The notes: generated by a model from the letters alone, not told the origin. Shown: positions 15,773 to 24,375, counted from the stretch's first letter. The stretch: 32,373 bases of DNA from Hymenobacteraceae bacterium (GCA_947459175.1 CANHCT010000016.1:1-32373), one strand, 5' to 3'. Translations and numbers: made by a program.

Positions 15773-15978
15773 TCAAAAATTACGGGTTATTTTTTGGATC
15801 GCCAAAAAGTACAGAGGGTTTCAATTTAGCAATCCATTAATATACTAATTCCTTACAAGAATATCTCCTCTACCGAAAAAGAAGCATTCAGTACTCCGGC
15901 AATCTTTTTGTTTGCCTGATGTGTAAAGGATTTTGCAAAAGAAGAAAGGTGATAAAAGGAATCAAAGGAATGCAAAAC

Positions 15979-16623
15979 CTAAACCCGGACAAAAGGATTG
16001 TACCTTTTTTCATATCCGATTTGGGTCTCGGGTCCATGTCCGGGGTAAATGATAGTCTCATCAGGCAGATTATAAAGGCCTGATTTTATGGAATTTGCAA
16101 GAATATCAAAATTTCCTCCGGGTAAATCGGTTCTCCCGACGGACTGCCGGAAAAGGACATCTCCGGACCAAACCCTATGAGATGCTTTGTGGTAAAAGGC
16201 CACATGGCCCATACAGTGACCGGGCAGAAAAAGAACCTCAAATTCTTCTTCTCCAAGTTGAAGTCTTGCCTCATCAGGAAAAAAAACAGGCGCAGAATCC
16301 GGCAGTCTGAACCCATGGAATCCGTAGCCCGGTGCGTAAAGTTCCGAAGACTTATATCCGGCCGATTCCAACGGATGCATGTAAAAGGGAATTTTCCATT
16401 CATTCAGACAAAATTCCAAACCCAGAATATGATCTATGTGTGTGTGCGTTAGCCAAATGGCTTGTGGCTTTATGCCACGGGATTCAACAAACTCCTTCAA
16501 TTCTTTTTTTTCAAAGTTGTCGAAACAGCCCGGATCGATAATTACGGCCAGCTTTTGGTCATTCCAAAGCAGATAGGTGTTTTCCTGAAAAGGATTGAAT
16601 GAAAACAGATGACTAAACAGCAT
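15979..16623 (-). CDS. MBL-fold metallo-hydrolase (glyoxalase II-like)
   Basis: A 214-aa protein from the ATG at 16621-16623; a longer reading from a TTG adds seven residues that are not family-like. The zinc site motif HTHIDH sits at residues 60-65, followed by the second-site His in LPGHCMGHVAFY, the bridging Asp in WSGDVLF, and YPGHGPET near the C-terminus. The N-terminal NPFQENTYLLW and VIIDPG strands are typical of the short hydroxyacylglutathione hydrolase-like group found in most Bacteroidota. It probably hydrolyses a thioester such as S-lactoyl-thiol, but the short form lacks the glutathione-binding C-terminal domain of true GloB, so the substrate is open. It stands alone. Confidence 0.88.
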   Translation of the reverse strand: MLFSHLFSFNPFQENTYLLWNDQKLAVIIDPGCFDNFEKKELKEFVESRGIKPQAIWLTHTHIDHILGLEFCLNEWKIPFYMHPLESAGYKSSELYAPGYGFHGFRLPDSAPVFFPDEARLQLGEEEFEVLFLPGHCMGHVAFYHKASHRVWSGDVLFRQSVGRTDLPGGNFDILANSIKSGLYNLPDETIIYPGHGPETQIGYEKRYNPFVRV

Positions 16624-16666
16624 AGAGCGGCAAATTTGCAACAATAGAAGCGGAAATGAATATTTT

Positions 16667-16674
16667 TACTTTTG
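16667..16674 (+). promoter_or_regulatory. Orphan -7 box in the MBL-methyltransferase intergenic region
   Basis: TACTTTTG matches TAnnTTTG exactly on the plus strand, with no TTTG at the proper -33 distance. It lies 231 bases before the methyltransferase-like gene and could start a long leader for that gene, or it may be chance in A+T-rich DNA. Confidence 0.3.
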
Positions 16675-16904
16675 TGCAAAATTATTTTTTAAATATCTAA
16701 AGAACAGTTACTTATGAAATTTTTCTCTTCAACAACCTGCATTACGGCAAAAATCTCCACCGAAAAAAAGATCCAGCGGAACCTTTAAAAACAAATTTTC
16801 ATAGTTTTGCCACTTCCACGGCAAACATCTGACTATAGAAAAACATTTACCCGCCTCAATTTTAACTGAATTTTAAAGCAAGGTTTTTCTGCGCCAATTT
16901 TGGT

Positions 16905-17816
16905 ATGGGTTTAGACACCAACGGTATTAAATTTCTTTTAGCTAGCCACAAAAAGGGTGTTTCGCTTAGGCGTACCATGATGATTGGCAGGCAGATTCTC
17001 AATACCGATGCCTCGGAATTGGAAAACAATCTGAAAGGATTTGGTTTGTTTAAGTCTAAATCCGATGTAGATACTTTGATGAGAGAAAGGGGCGGGTATG
17101 CAGAACCTTTGCTCAATTTACTCGGAGCCGAAACTACAGACAGTCTCGATTACAGCAACTATGAAGGTGCAAATATCCTTCACGACATGAATTTGCCGGT
17201 TCCTGCCGAACTCAAAGAAAAGTATAGTCTGGTTTTGGAAAGCGGTTCGCTGGAGCATATTTTCAACTTTCCGGTTTCCATGGCCAACTGCATGGAAATG
17301 ACCGAAAAGGATGGGCATCTTCTGATCATTACCCCTGTTAACAACATCATGGGCCATGGGTTTTATCAGTTCAGTCCTGAGGTGTTCTATCGGGTTTTGA
17401 ATGAGCGGAATGGCTTTGAAATCAAGCAAATGTTGATTTTTGAGTATTCTCCAGATCTGAAATGGTTTTCTGTGAAAGATCCTAAATTGGCAAAGCAAAG
17501 GGTTGAACTGATGAATTCGAGTGCAACCTACCTCTGCGTTCTTGCAAAAAGAAACGAGGTAGTTCCTGTTAATGCATCATTTCCTCAGCAGAGCGATTAT
17601 GAGGATGCCTGGGCCGGACGGGAAAACTACTACTCACAAATAGCCGGAGACAGAGATTCCATTGACAAGCAGCAGGACCCTGCACCAACAAGGAAATTGC
17701 TCAAAAAAATACTTCCAAGCTTCTTTATCGATGTCTACCGGGCCTACAAACAAGCTGTCAAAGTAAAATTTGATCCCAAATTTTACACGGAGGTTGATAT
17801 CTGGAATCTCAGCTAA
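16905..17816 (+). CDS. Class I methyltransferase-like protein with degenerate SAM motif
   Basis: A 303-aa protein. The core resembles a Rossmann-fold SAM-dependent methyltransferase: a first strand ending MMIGRQ (about residue 27), YEGANILHDMNLPVP as the acidic-loop region, YSLVLESGSLEHIFNFP (about 107-123) as the post-I/motif IV area, GHLLIITPVNNIMGHGFYQFSPEVFYRVL and FEIKQMLIFEY as later strands. The usual GxGxG SAM loop is missing, replaced by the single Gly of IGRQ. Such proteins occur near envelope-polysaccharide genes, but no such cluster is visible here. A C-terminal extension of about 90 residues (AWAGRENYYSQIAGD, then basic LLKKILPSFFIDVYRAYKQAVKVK) has no recognisable domain. I am fairly sure of the fold and unsure of activity. 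The ATG follows a CAATTTTG box by only 2 bases. Confidence 0.65.
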   Translation: MGLDTNGIKFLLASHKKGVSLRRTMMIGRQILNTDASELENNLKGFGLFKSKSDVDTLMRERGGYAEPLLNLLGAETTDSLDYSNYEGANILHDMNLPVPAELKEKYSLVLESGSLEHIFNFPVSMANCMEMTEKDGHLLIITPVNNIMGHGFYQFSPEVFYRVLNERNGFEIKQMLIFEYSPDLKWFSVKDPKLAKQRVELMNSSATYLCVLAKRNEVVPVNASFPQQSDYEDAWAGRENYYSQIAGDRDSIDKQQDPAPTRKLLKKILPSFFIDVYRAYKQAVKVKFDPKFYTEVDIWNLS

Positions 17817-17843
17817 ACCGGATTTTTTGATTTTAAAAATACT

Positions 17844-18713
17844 TTACTTCATGTCAGGCAGGCTCATAAATGGCGTTTTGCCGTCTGTAATGATGATTTT
17901 GGAATTTCCCGATTTTGACAAAGCCTCAAATGCTTCTATAGATTTCATTTTCAGGATATTGGGTGTAATATTCTGATTGAGTAGGTCGTTGGCTTTCTTT
18001 TGGCCTTCGGCTTCCAATACCAACGAATTCGCCTTTCCCCTGGACTCAATTTCCATCTTTTCTTTTTGAGCTTCTGCGGCGATGATCATGGCCTGCTTGT
18101 CACCCTGTGCTTGTATAGCCCGCCGTTCCGCATCTCTTTTTTCTTTGTCTTTTAAAAACTCCATGCGCTGGGCATCCTGTTCGGCAGACATTTTTTCTTC
18201 TATGGCTTTGGCCAGCATAGGAGGTAAGGAGATGGATTTCATTAAAACTGCCTCAATTTCAAACCCTTTATTGGAAAGCACCTCCATCATCCGTTCTTTG
18301 ATTTCCTTTTCAATGGTGGATCGCTTGGAACTGTGCATGTCTTTGGCATCAAAGCGGGCACAAATATCTGCCGATGCCGACCTGAACACGGGAAATATCA
18401 GAACTTCTTCAAAGTTCAGGCCAACCTCCCGCATTACTTTTACAAACTGCTCATTTTTAAGGCGGTATAAAATGGAAATCTCAGCATTTACGGTAAGGCC
18501 CTCCCGGGAAGGCAATCCTTGTGTAGTGGCGAGATTGATGGTTCGGATGGGTGTTTTAATAATGACTGAAATAAACGGATTGAAAAAAACCGGACCCGGG
18601 CCATAGACTTTTTCGGTTATCCGGCCAAGGCGCCTCTTTACCCCGACTTCATCCTGACGGATTATGGTACATGAGCTGATGCAAAAGGAAAAAATCAAAA
18701 TGAGGATACGCAT
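17844..18713 (-). CDS. SPFH/prohibitin-family lipoprotein
   Basis: A 289-aa protein with a short hydrophobic N-terminus ending in a lipobox-like FCISSC (Cys15), then a band-7/SPFH domain (about residues 20-190): VGVKRRLGRITEKVYGPGPVFFNPF, IRTINLATTQGLPSREGLTVNAEISILYRL, and KGFEIEAVLMKSISLPPMLAKAIEEKM. A charged coiled-coil region follows (about 180-245; RDAERRAIQAQGDKQAMIIAAEAQKEKMEIESRG). Prohibitin-like proteins oligomerise into membrane-associated rings that organise microdomains or protect membrane proteins from proteolysis. Usually they are anchored by a transmembrane helix; here the Cys suggests a lipid anchor and an extracytoplasmic location. No protease gene such as ftsH is adjacent. 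It converges with the methyltransferase-like gene (27 bases apart). Confidence 0.88.
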   Translation of the reverse strand: MRILILIFSFCISSCTIIRQDEVGVKRRLGRITEKVYGPGPVFFNPFISVIIKTPIRTINLATTQGLPSREGLTVNAEISILYRLKNEQFVKVMREVGLNFEEVLIFPVFRSASADICARFDAKDMHSSKRSTIEKEIKERMMEVLSNKGFEIEAVLMKSISLPPMLAKAIEEKMSAEQDAQRMEFLKDKEKRDAERRAIQAQGDKQAMIIAAEAQKEKMEIESRGKANSLVLEAEGQKKANDLLNQNITPNILKMKSIEAFEALSKSGNSKIIITDGKTPFMSLPDMK

Positions 18714-18875
18714 AAAATTTTAATTTAAAGTTAAATAAACGCTAAACCTGATTGAAGGTTAACCCCGATTTTAATTCTTAACTCTTTTTTAAGCCAAAGA
18801 CTTTTCTATGCCTGCACCGGATATAGTCCGAATTTAAAAATCGCCAAAAACCTGCCAACTATTCCGCAAAATCCC

Positions 18876-18883
18876 TATTTTTG
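18876..18883 (+). promoter_or_regulatory. Candidate -7 box of the 114-aa gene (and possibly secDF)
   Basis: TATTTTTG matches TAnnTTTG exactly and ends 10 bases before the ATG at 18894. No TTTG lies at the expected -33 position. Confidence 0.45.
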
Positions 18884-18893
18884 CAACCTTAAA

Positions 18894-19238
18894 ATGAAGG
18901 GTCTGAACAAAAAGCTGATTTATAAGCAATTAAGCGTATTTTGCCTGGTGGTCTTCACCGGGTACCTTGCCCTTCAGATTTTTTTTCATCCTGTAGCAAA
19001 ACCCGAAAAGCAGAACGCTTCAAATCAGAGCGAGTGGGTTTTGGCTGTTTCACACCATGCACCTGCAGCCGACCTCACCCCCGATCTGAAGTTTATTCAG
19101 GATTGGTTTCGGCATGATCATTTGGTATTTGTTTTTGGTTCTTCAGCAGTATTCAGGTTCGGCACCGGTGCGTACTGCCTGGTTAACTCTGAACTTATCA
19201 GATTTCTGCGGGCCTCCATTTGCATCAATGCCCCCTGA
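18894..19238 (+). CDS. Small membrane-anchored protein of unknown function upstream of secDF
   Basis: A 114-aa protein with a basic start (MKGLNKKLIYK) and one hydrophobic segment at about residues 11-30 (LSVFCLVVFTGYLALQIFF), either a signal-anchor or an uncleaved signal peptide. The rest is likely periplasmic, with WVLAVSHHAPAADLTPDLKFIQDWF and a Phe/Gly-rich stretch VFVFGSSAVFRFGTG. I recognise no family. It lies 87 bases upstream of secDF on the same strand with a -7 box just before it and no terminator between, so it may share a transcript with secDF. The start is supported by the -7 box and by the signal-like N-terminus. Confidence 0.6.
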   Translation: MKGLNKKLIYKQLSVFCLVVFTGYLALQIFFHPVAKPEKQNASNQSEWVLAVSHHAPAADLTPDLKFIQDWFRHDHLVFVFGSSAVFRFGTGAYCLVNSELIRFLRASICINAP

Positions 19239-19325
19239 ACCGGAAAAGCCCTTCTTTTCCGTACTCATTTACTTTACTGTTTTTTTTCTTTATTTTCATT
19301 CTAATTCATTCATTATTATTTCTTT

Positions 19326-22300
19326 ATGAGAAACAAGTCGTTGTTAATTACACTCACAGTGGTGGTTTCGGCCCTGTGTGCTTACTATCTTTCTTTTACC
19401 TTTATTTCCAGAGGTGTGGAGAAGGATGCAGAAGAATTTGCTACCGTAAACGGGGTTGTAAATCAGCAGAAAAAAGCCGCCTACCTCGATTCGATGTGGG
19501 TAAATCCTTCCATTAATATTTTGGGAAAAGACTTCACCTACAAAGAGGTGAAAGAAAATGAGGTGAAACTCGGCCTTGACCTGATGGGAGGTATGCATGT
19601 GACCATGGAAGTCGATGCAGGTGATATTATAAAAGTTCTCTCCGGAAACAATCCGGGCAAGGCCCTTTCCGATGCGATTGCCGAAGCCCGGGAAGCCCAG
19701 AAGACCAGTCAGTCACCTTTTCTTGATTTGTTCGTGAAGGCATTTCAGGAAAAAAATCCGGGAGTTAAACTGGCCTCCATTTTCAGCAATAAAAACAATG
19801 CCCAACGGATTGATTTTTCTTCTGAAGATGCCAAGGTAAAAGCATACCTCGCCGAAGAAATTCAGTCAACCATAGATAGATCATTTGAAATCCTGAGGAC
19901 CAGGATTGATAAGTTCGGGGTTACTCAGCCAAATATTCAGCAATTGAAGGGAACCAACCGCATTCAGATTGAATTGCCGGGAATTTCGGATGCCCAGCGG
20001 GCGAGAAAAATCCTTCAGAGCGTGGCCAAACTCGAGTTTTTTGAGGTTTGGGAGCAAAATGAGTTTATCCCTTATTTCAATCAGCTGAATGACCTTTTGG
20101 TAAAAGAAGAAAATGCTGCCAAAGGATTAAAAACAGCTGCTCCGAAAGATGTTTTCAGCAGTTCATCCGATTCCAGCAAGACCACAGCAGATTCCACCGC
20201 TTCAGCAGCCGATTCTTCCGCCGGTGACACTTCAGCTCAGGCACTTGCCAAAAAAATGGAAAGCAAACAGGATTCGGGCAAGGCAAAGGCTGATACCTCC
20301 CAATCCAAAACCAGCGCTCTGCTTACTTCCCTGTTCAAGCCGGTATATGGCGGTTTGGGAGCAGCCATAAAGGATACGAACAAAGTGAACAGGGTGTTGA
20401 ATCGTCCTGATGTTCAGGCATTGTTTCCATCCAACATGAAATGTCTTTGGGGCGTGAAACCCGAAAGTACCGGGCAGGCAGGTCAAAAGGAAGAAGAAGG
20501 TGTTTTGCCGCTTTATTTTGTTAAAAAAGGAAGGGACAATCAGGCACCACTGGAAGGCTCCGTGATTACCGATGCCCGTCAGGATTTTGATGAACGCGGC
20601 CAACCCGAAGTAATGATGTCGATGAATTCCGACGGGGCCAGAATCTGGAAACGACTTACAGCTGCCAACATCGGCAAGAGAATTGCCATTGCCCTTGATA
20701 ATTATGTGTATTCCGCACCCAATGTAAGGGGCGAGATTCCCAACGGAAACAGTTCAATTTCTGGTAGTTTCACTGTAGATGAGGCAAAAGATCTTGCCAA
20801 CATTCTGAAAGCTGGTAAACTTCCTGTACCCACCCGCATTGTTGAAGAAGAAGTTGTAGGACCAACTCTCGGAAAAGAATCCATCAATCAGGGTTTGCTT
20901 TCTATCATTGCCGGCTTCCTTACCATCATTTTATTTATGATTGCCTACTACAACAGCTCCGGGGTTGTGGCTGATATAGCGGTACTATTGAATGTGTTTT
21001 TTGTAGTCGGAATTCTGGTTCCGGTTCAGGCAGTGCTTACCCTTCCGGGAATTGCCGGTATCGTACTTACTGTGGGTATGGCTGTGGATGCCAACGTACT
21101 GATCAACGAGCGAATCCGGGATGAAATACGACTAGGGATACCACTCAAGGAGGCAGTGAAAAAAGGATATGAAGCCGCTTCTACCTCCATTTGGGATGCC
21201 AACATTACTACCGTATTGGCTGGTTTTGTACTCTTTTACTTCGGTTCCGGCCCGGTTCAGGGATTCGCTACTACGCTGATTATCGGTATTTTCACCTCGC
21301 TTTTTACTTCGGTTTATTTTACCCGCATTCTGGTAGAATCGCGTTTGAATAAAGGAGGTTCTTTCTCATTCTCTACCGGAATTTCCAAAGACCTGTTCAA
21401 AAATGTGAATTACGATTTCGTTTCCAAAAGGAAGATTGCCTATGTTTTCTCTTCTGTGGTTATCGGAGCGGGTTTGGTTTACATTGCCATGACCGGCCTG
21501 AATTATGGTGTGGATTTTAAAGGCGGCTGGAAATATGTTGTGAAGTTTGAAAACGCTGTTGCAACCGATGATGTTCGGGCTGCTTTGGAAAAACCATTAG
21601 GCGGATTTCCTGAAGTGAAGTCTTTTGGTTCTTCTGATAAAGTGCAGATTACCACATCTTATATGATTGATGACTTGTCAGACGATGCAGCCTCCAAGGT
21701 TTTGGACAAGGTGGAGGAAGGTCTCAACGGGTTTCAAACGGGAGGAAAGCACGAAATTCTTTCTACTGCTAAAGTTGGACCAACCGTAGCAAATGACATA
21801 AAAGTGAATTCTACTGTGGCTGTAGTTATTGCCCTTGTCCTGATTTTCGTATACATCATCATCCGTTTCCGCAAGCTGGGTTATGCCATGGGCGCCACTT
21901 TGGCTCTTTTCCATGATGCGCTGATGGTATTGGTGTTTTACACGGTTTGCCGTCACTTTTTGCCATTCTCGCTTGAAGTGGATCAAAACTTCATAGCAGC
22001 CATTCTTACAATTGTGGGATATTCTGTAAACGATACCGTTGTTATCTTCGACAGGGTTCGGGAGTTCTTTAAAGATTCTGCCCTTGAGGCGGATCCGAAG
22101 GCGGTAATCAATAAAGCGCTGAATGACACCTTCTCCAGAACCGTGGTTACCGCATCTACTGTATTGCTGGTGGTGTTGATTCTGCTGTTCTTTGGTGGTG
22201 AAACCATCAGGGGCTTAAGTTTCGCCCTACTGATTGGTGTAATTACCGGAACTTATTCCACCATTTACATCGCACTTCCTTTTGTATTGGATGCTCCGGG

Positions 22301-22334
22301 CATTAAGGAAAAGAAAGAGGAAGCAGCTTCATAA
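19326..22334 (+). CDS. secDF: Protein translocase subunit SecDF (fused SecD and SecF)
   Basis: A 1002-aa fusion typical of the phylum. It uses the proton-motive force to pull proteins from the SecYEG channel on the periplasmic side. SecD half: N-terminal helix, LGLDLMGGMHVTMEV (about 82-96), the P1 domain, and VGMAVDANVLINERIRDE with its functional Asp. SecF half: YGVDFKGGW and VGYSVNDTVVIFDRVREF, plus the final helices. Both halves therefore carry six membrane segments. An unusual Ser/Ala/Asp/Lys-rich low-complexity insert occupies about residues 276-331 of the periplasmic domain. ATG start at 19326 follows a T-rich leader. A strong terminator follows the gene. Confidence 0.96.
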   Translation: MRNKSLLITLTVVVSALCAYYLSFTFISRGVEKDAEEFATVNGVVNQQKKAAYLDSMWVNPSINILGKDFTYKEVKENEVKLGLDLMGGMHVTMEVDAGDIIKVLSGNNPGKALSDAIAEAREAQKTSQSPFLDLFVKAFQEKNPGVKLASIFSNKNNAQRIDFSSEDAKVKAYLAEEIQSTIDRSFEILRTRIDKFGVTQPNIQQLKGTNRIQIELPGISDAQRARKILQSVAKLEFFEVWEQNEFIPYFNQLNDLLVKEENAAKGLKTAAPKDVFSSSSDSSKTTADSTASAADSSAGDTSAQALAKKMESKQDSGKAKADTSQSKTSALLTSLFKPVYGGLGAAIKDTNKVNRVLNRPDVQALFPSNMKCLWGVKPESTGQAGQKEEEGVLPLYFVKKGRDNQAPLEGSVITDARQDFDERGQPEVMMSMNSDGARIWKRLTAANIGKRIAIALDNYVYSAPNVRGEIPNGNSSISGSFTVDEAKDLANILKAGKLPVPTRIVEEEVVGPTLGKESINQGLLSIIAGFLTIILFMIAYYNSSGVVADIAVLLNVFFVVGILVPVQAVLTLPGIAGIVLTVGMAVDANVLINERIRDEIRLGIPLKEAVKKGYEAASTSIWDANITTVLAGFVLFYFGSGPVQGFATTLIIGIFTSLFTSVYFTRILVESRLNKGGSFSFSTGISKDLFKNVNYDFVSKRKIAYVFSSVVIGAGLVYIAMTGLNYGVDFKGGWKYVVKFENAVATDDVRAALEKPLGGFPEVKSFGSSDKVQITTSYMIDDLSDDAASKVLDKVEEGLNGFQTGGKHEILSTAKVGPTVANDIKVNSTVAVVIALVLIFVYIIIRFRKLGYAMGATLALFHDALMVLVFYTVCRHFLPFSLEVDQNFIAAILTIVGYSVNDTVVIFDRVREFFKDSALEADPKAVINKALNDTFSRTVVTASTVLLVVLILLFFGGETIRGLSFALLIGVITGTYSTIYIALPFVLDAPGIKEKKEEAAS

Positions 22335-22348
22335 GTTTTCATTCTTGG

Positions 22349-22385
22349 ACAACAAGTGCTGAGAACCCTCAGCACTTGTTGTTTT
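22349..22385 (+). terminator. Intrinsic terminator after secDF
   Basis: Perfect 15-bp stem ACAACAAGTGCTGAG / CTCAGCACTTGTTGT with loop AACC, followed by TTT, beginning 14 bases after the secDF stop codon. Confidence 0.9.
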
Positions 22386-22413
22386 CACAAAAAGAACGAT
22401 AACAAGGTATTCC

Positions 22414-23577
22414 ATGAGTTTTTTTGCTGATTGGCTGGAAGATAAAGAGAATCGATTTAGTGTATTCCTTTTTTTTATCCTTTTTTTCTCATTTTTTGGA
22501 ATAGGCCATCTGATTCTTGTAAGAGATATTAGTTCTGATCTGCAACTACATGCAGGTTATTGCCGGATGATGAATAAGGGTGAATTTCCCTACACAGGGA
22601 TCTTTCTCATGTTTTTTATCGTAAATATAATATCAGGTTTTTCTACCGATTTTATCACTTTATATTATGTATTAGCCTGTTTGGTGTCAACAGGATTTGC
22701 TTCCAAAGGAGTATTGATATTTAGGCTTATTAATTCCTTAGCCGGAATCATGAAGTCATTTTGGTTTTCACTAGGGTCTATGATTTATTTTGGAATACCG
22801 GTTTTGTTTTTTGTAAGAAATCGTTATTTCTATGTTTCCAACCAAACACCTAATGTTTTCCATAGTTCCAGTGCAATCTTGGTGGCTCCCCTTACTTTGA
22901 TTCTGTTCTTTCTTCAGATCAGTTATTGGCGAGGTAAGAAAGTTTTAGGATGGATTTGCTTGGTAATTTTTTTGACGGCAAGCATTAAACCATCTTTTTT
23001 GCTTGTTTACCTGGCTGTAACCCCGTTTTTTTCAATCTGGAGATTTGGTTTTAATAGAGAATTCTTTTCATCACTTATACCATGTATTTTTCTTGTATTT
23101 ATTCTTGTTATACAAGCATTTTTAATTTATTTTATTCAGTATGGAGTATTAGAAACCGACAATTCTCATATTATCGTTTCTTTTTTTGATTACTGGTCGT
23201 TTTTCTACCCTGAAAAATATTTTTTATACAGTTGTATTGGAGGATTCTTTTTTCCTATCTGTTTCTGGTTGGTTACGATTGACCAAAGTAAGTCAATTTC
23301 GTTCTATTATTCGGGTTTTTTGGTTTTTGTTTCCCTACTGATTTTTATCTTCTTCTCAGAGACGGGAGCAAGAAGATTTCATGGAAATTTTGGTTGGCAA
23401 ACTATATTTGCACACAATGCTTTGCTGGTAGTTTGTTTAAGGGAAATGTTCCGGCTTGAGGTTAAAGGATTGCTTCCAAACCGGAAGAAAACAATGCTGT
23501 ATTCTATTTTTTCTATTCATGTATTGTGCGGATTGATTTATCTGTACAGATTTTTGGTTTTAAAGGATTACAACTAA
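22414..23577 (+). CDS. Polytopic membrane protein, GT-C glycosyltransferase-like
   Basis: A 387-aa protein with about nine to ten hydrophobic segments, very rich in Phe, Ile, Leu and Tyr. A first helix (about residues 16-35) is followed by a loop with RDISSDLQLHAGYCRMM and GEFPYTG. An acidic first extracytoplasmic loop followed by such a segment is the pattern of GT-C membrane glycosyltransferases (GT39/GT87-like), and TASIKPSFLLVYL later resembles the KPS/KPT helix of that group. These are pattern judgements, so the family is uncertain. The gene is visibly more A+T-rich than its neighbours and uses many AT-ending codons. It lies alone between the secDF terminator and its own terminator, so it is transcribed as a separate unit and may have been acquired by transfer. 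Confidence 0.7.
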   Translation: MSFFADWLEDKENRFSVFLFFILFFSFFGIGHLILVRDISSDLQLHAGYCRMMNKGEFPYTGIFLMFFIVNIISGFSTDFITLYYVLACLVSTGFASKGVLIFRLINSLAGIMKSFWFSLGSMIYFGIPVLFFVRNRYFYVSNQTPNVFHSSSAILVAPLTLILFFLQISYWRGKKVLGWICLVIFLTASIKPSFLLVYLAVTPFFSIWRFGFNREFFSSLIPCIFLVFILVIQAFLIYFIQYGVLETDNSHIIVSFFDYWSFFYPEKYFLYSCIGGFFFPICFWLVTIDQSKSISFYYSGFLVFVSLLIFIFFSETGARRFHGNFGWQTIFAHNALLVVCLREMFRLEVKGLLPNRKKTMLYSIFSIHVLCGLIYLYRFLVLKDYN

Positions 23578-23603
23578 AAAAAGGCCGGTTCTCCGGCCTT
23601 TTT
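23578..23603. terminator. Bidirectional terminator between the GT-C-like gene and fabG
   Basis: Stem AAAAAGGCCGG / CCGGCCTTTTT with loop TTCT, flanked by A and T tracts on both sides. It starts right after the stop codon of the plus-strand gene and lies 25 bases from the fabG stop, so it can serve both convergent genes. Confidence 0.9.
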
Positions 23604-23628
23604 CTTTAAAATATTAGAATTATAAATC

Positions 23629-24375
23629 CTAAGTCAGCATGCCACCATCTACCTGGAGTACTTGCCCAGTAATGTAGCTGCTCATGCCCGAAGCCAGAAA
23701 AATTACAGCGTCCGCAACCTCCGAGGCCTGACCGCCCCGCTTCATAGGTATGGAAGATGCCCATTCTGCCACAACTTTTTCATCCAGTTGTCCGGTCATT
23801 TCGGTTTCAATAAATCCTGGAGCTATCACATTGCTCCTGATATTCCGCGAACCCAATTCCAGAGCCACAGATTTGGAAAAGCCTATAATTCCGGCCTTCG
23901 AAGCAGCATAGTTGGCCTGTCCGGCATTTCCTCTGATACCCACTACTGAACTGAGGTGAATGAGCGAACCGGCTCTTGCTTTCATCATGGGTTTTGTGGC
24001 TGCTTTTGTCAGATTGAAAACTGATTTCAGATTCACCCGGATGACCTCATCAAACTGATCTTCGCTCATGCGCATCAGCAGACCATCTTTGGTGATTCCG
24101 GCATTGTTTACCAAAACATCCAGTTTGCCAAAATCAGCCAGCACAGCATTCACCAGATTTTCGGCCTCCTCATACAGGGAAGCATCTGAGCGATAGCCTT
24201 TTGCCTTTACTCCGAATGCGGACAATTCGGCTTCGAGGGCCTGTCCTTTTTCTATGCTTGAAAGATATGTAAAAGCAACATTTGCCCCGTGTTCAGCCAG
24301 CTTTAAAGCAATGGCCCTTCCTATTCCCCGGCTTGCCCCTGTTACCAGGGCTACCTTTCCTTCCAGTAATATCAT
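23629..24375 (-). CDS. fabG: 3-oxoacyl-[acyl-carrier-protein] reductase
   Basis: A 248-aa short-chain dehydrogenase/reductase of FabG length. It reduces 3-oxoacyl-ACP to 3-hydroxyacyl-ACP with NADPH in each round of fatty acid elongation. Motifs: nucleotide-binding TGASRGIG (residues 12-19), NNAG (90-93), catalytic Ser143 in HLSSVVG, Tyr156 and Lys160 in YAASK, and the C-terminal GFIETEMT and YITGQVLQVDGGM segments, the latter typical of FabG. ATG start at 24375. It does not sit in a fab operon here, so a FabG paralogue with another substrate cannot be fully excluded, but sequence features favour FabG. A weak -7-like box (TATCATTG, 24401-24408 reverse) lies 25 bases upstream. Confidence 0.9.
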   Translation of the reverse strand: MILLEGKVALVTGASRGIGRAIALKLAEHGANVAFTYLSSIEKGQALEAELSAFGVKAKGYRSDASLYEEAENLVNAVLADFGKLDVLVNNAGITKDGLLMRMSEDQFDEVIRVNLKSVFNLTKAATKPMMKARAGSLIHLSSVVGIRGNAGQANYAASKAGIIGFSKSVALELGSRNIRSNVIAPGFIETEMTGQLDEKVVAEWASSIPMKRGGQASEVADAVIFLASGMSSYITGQVLQVDGGMLT

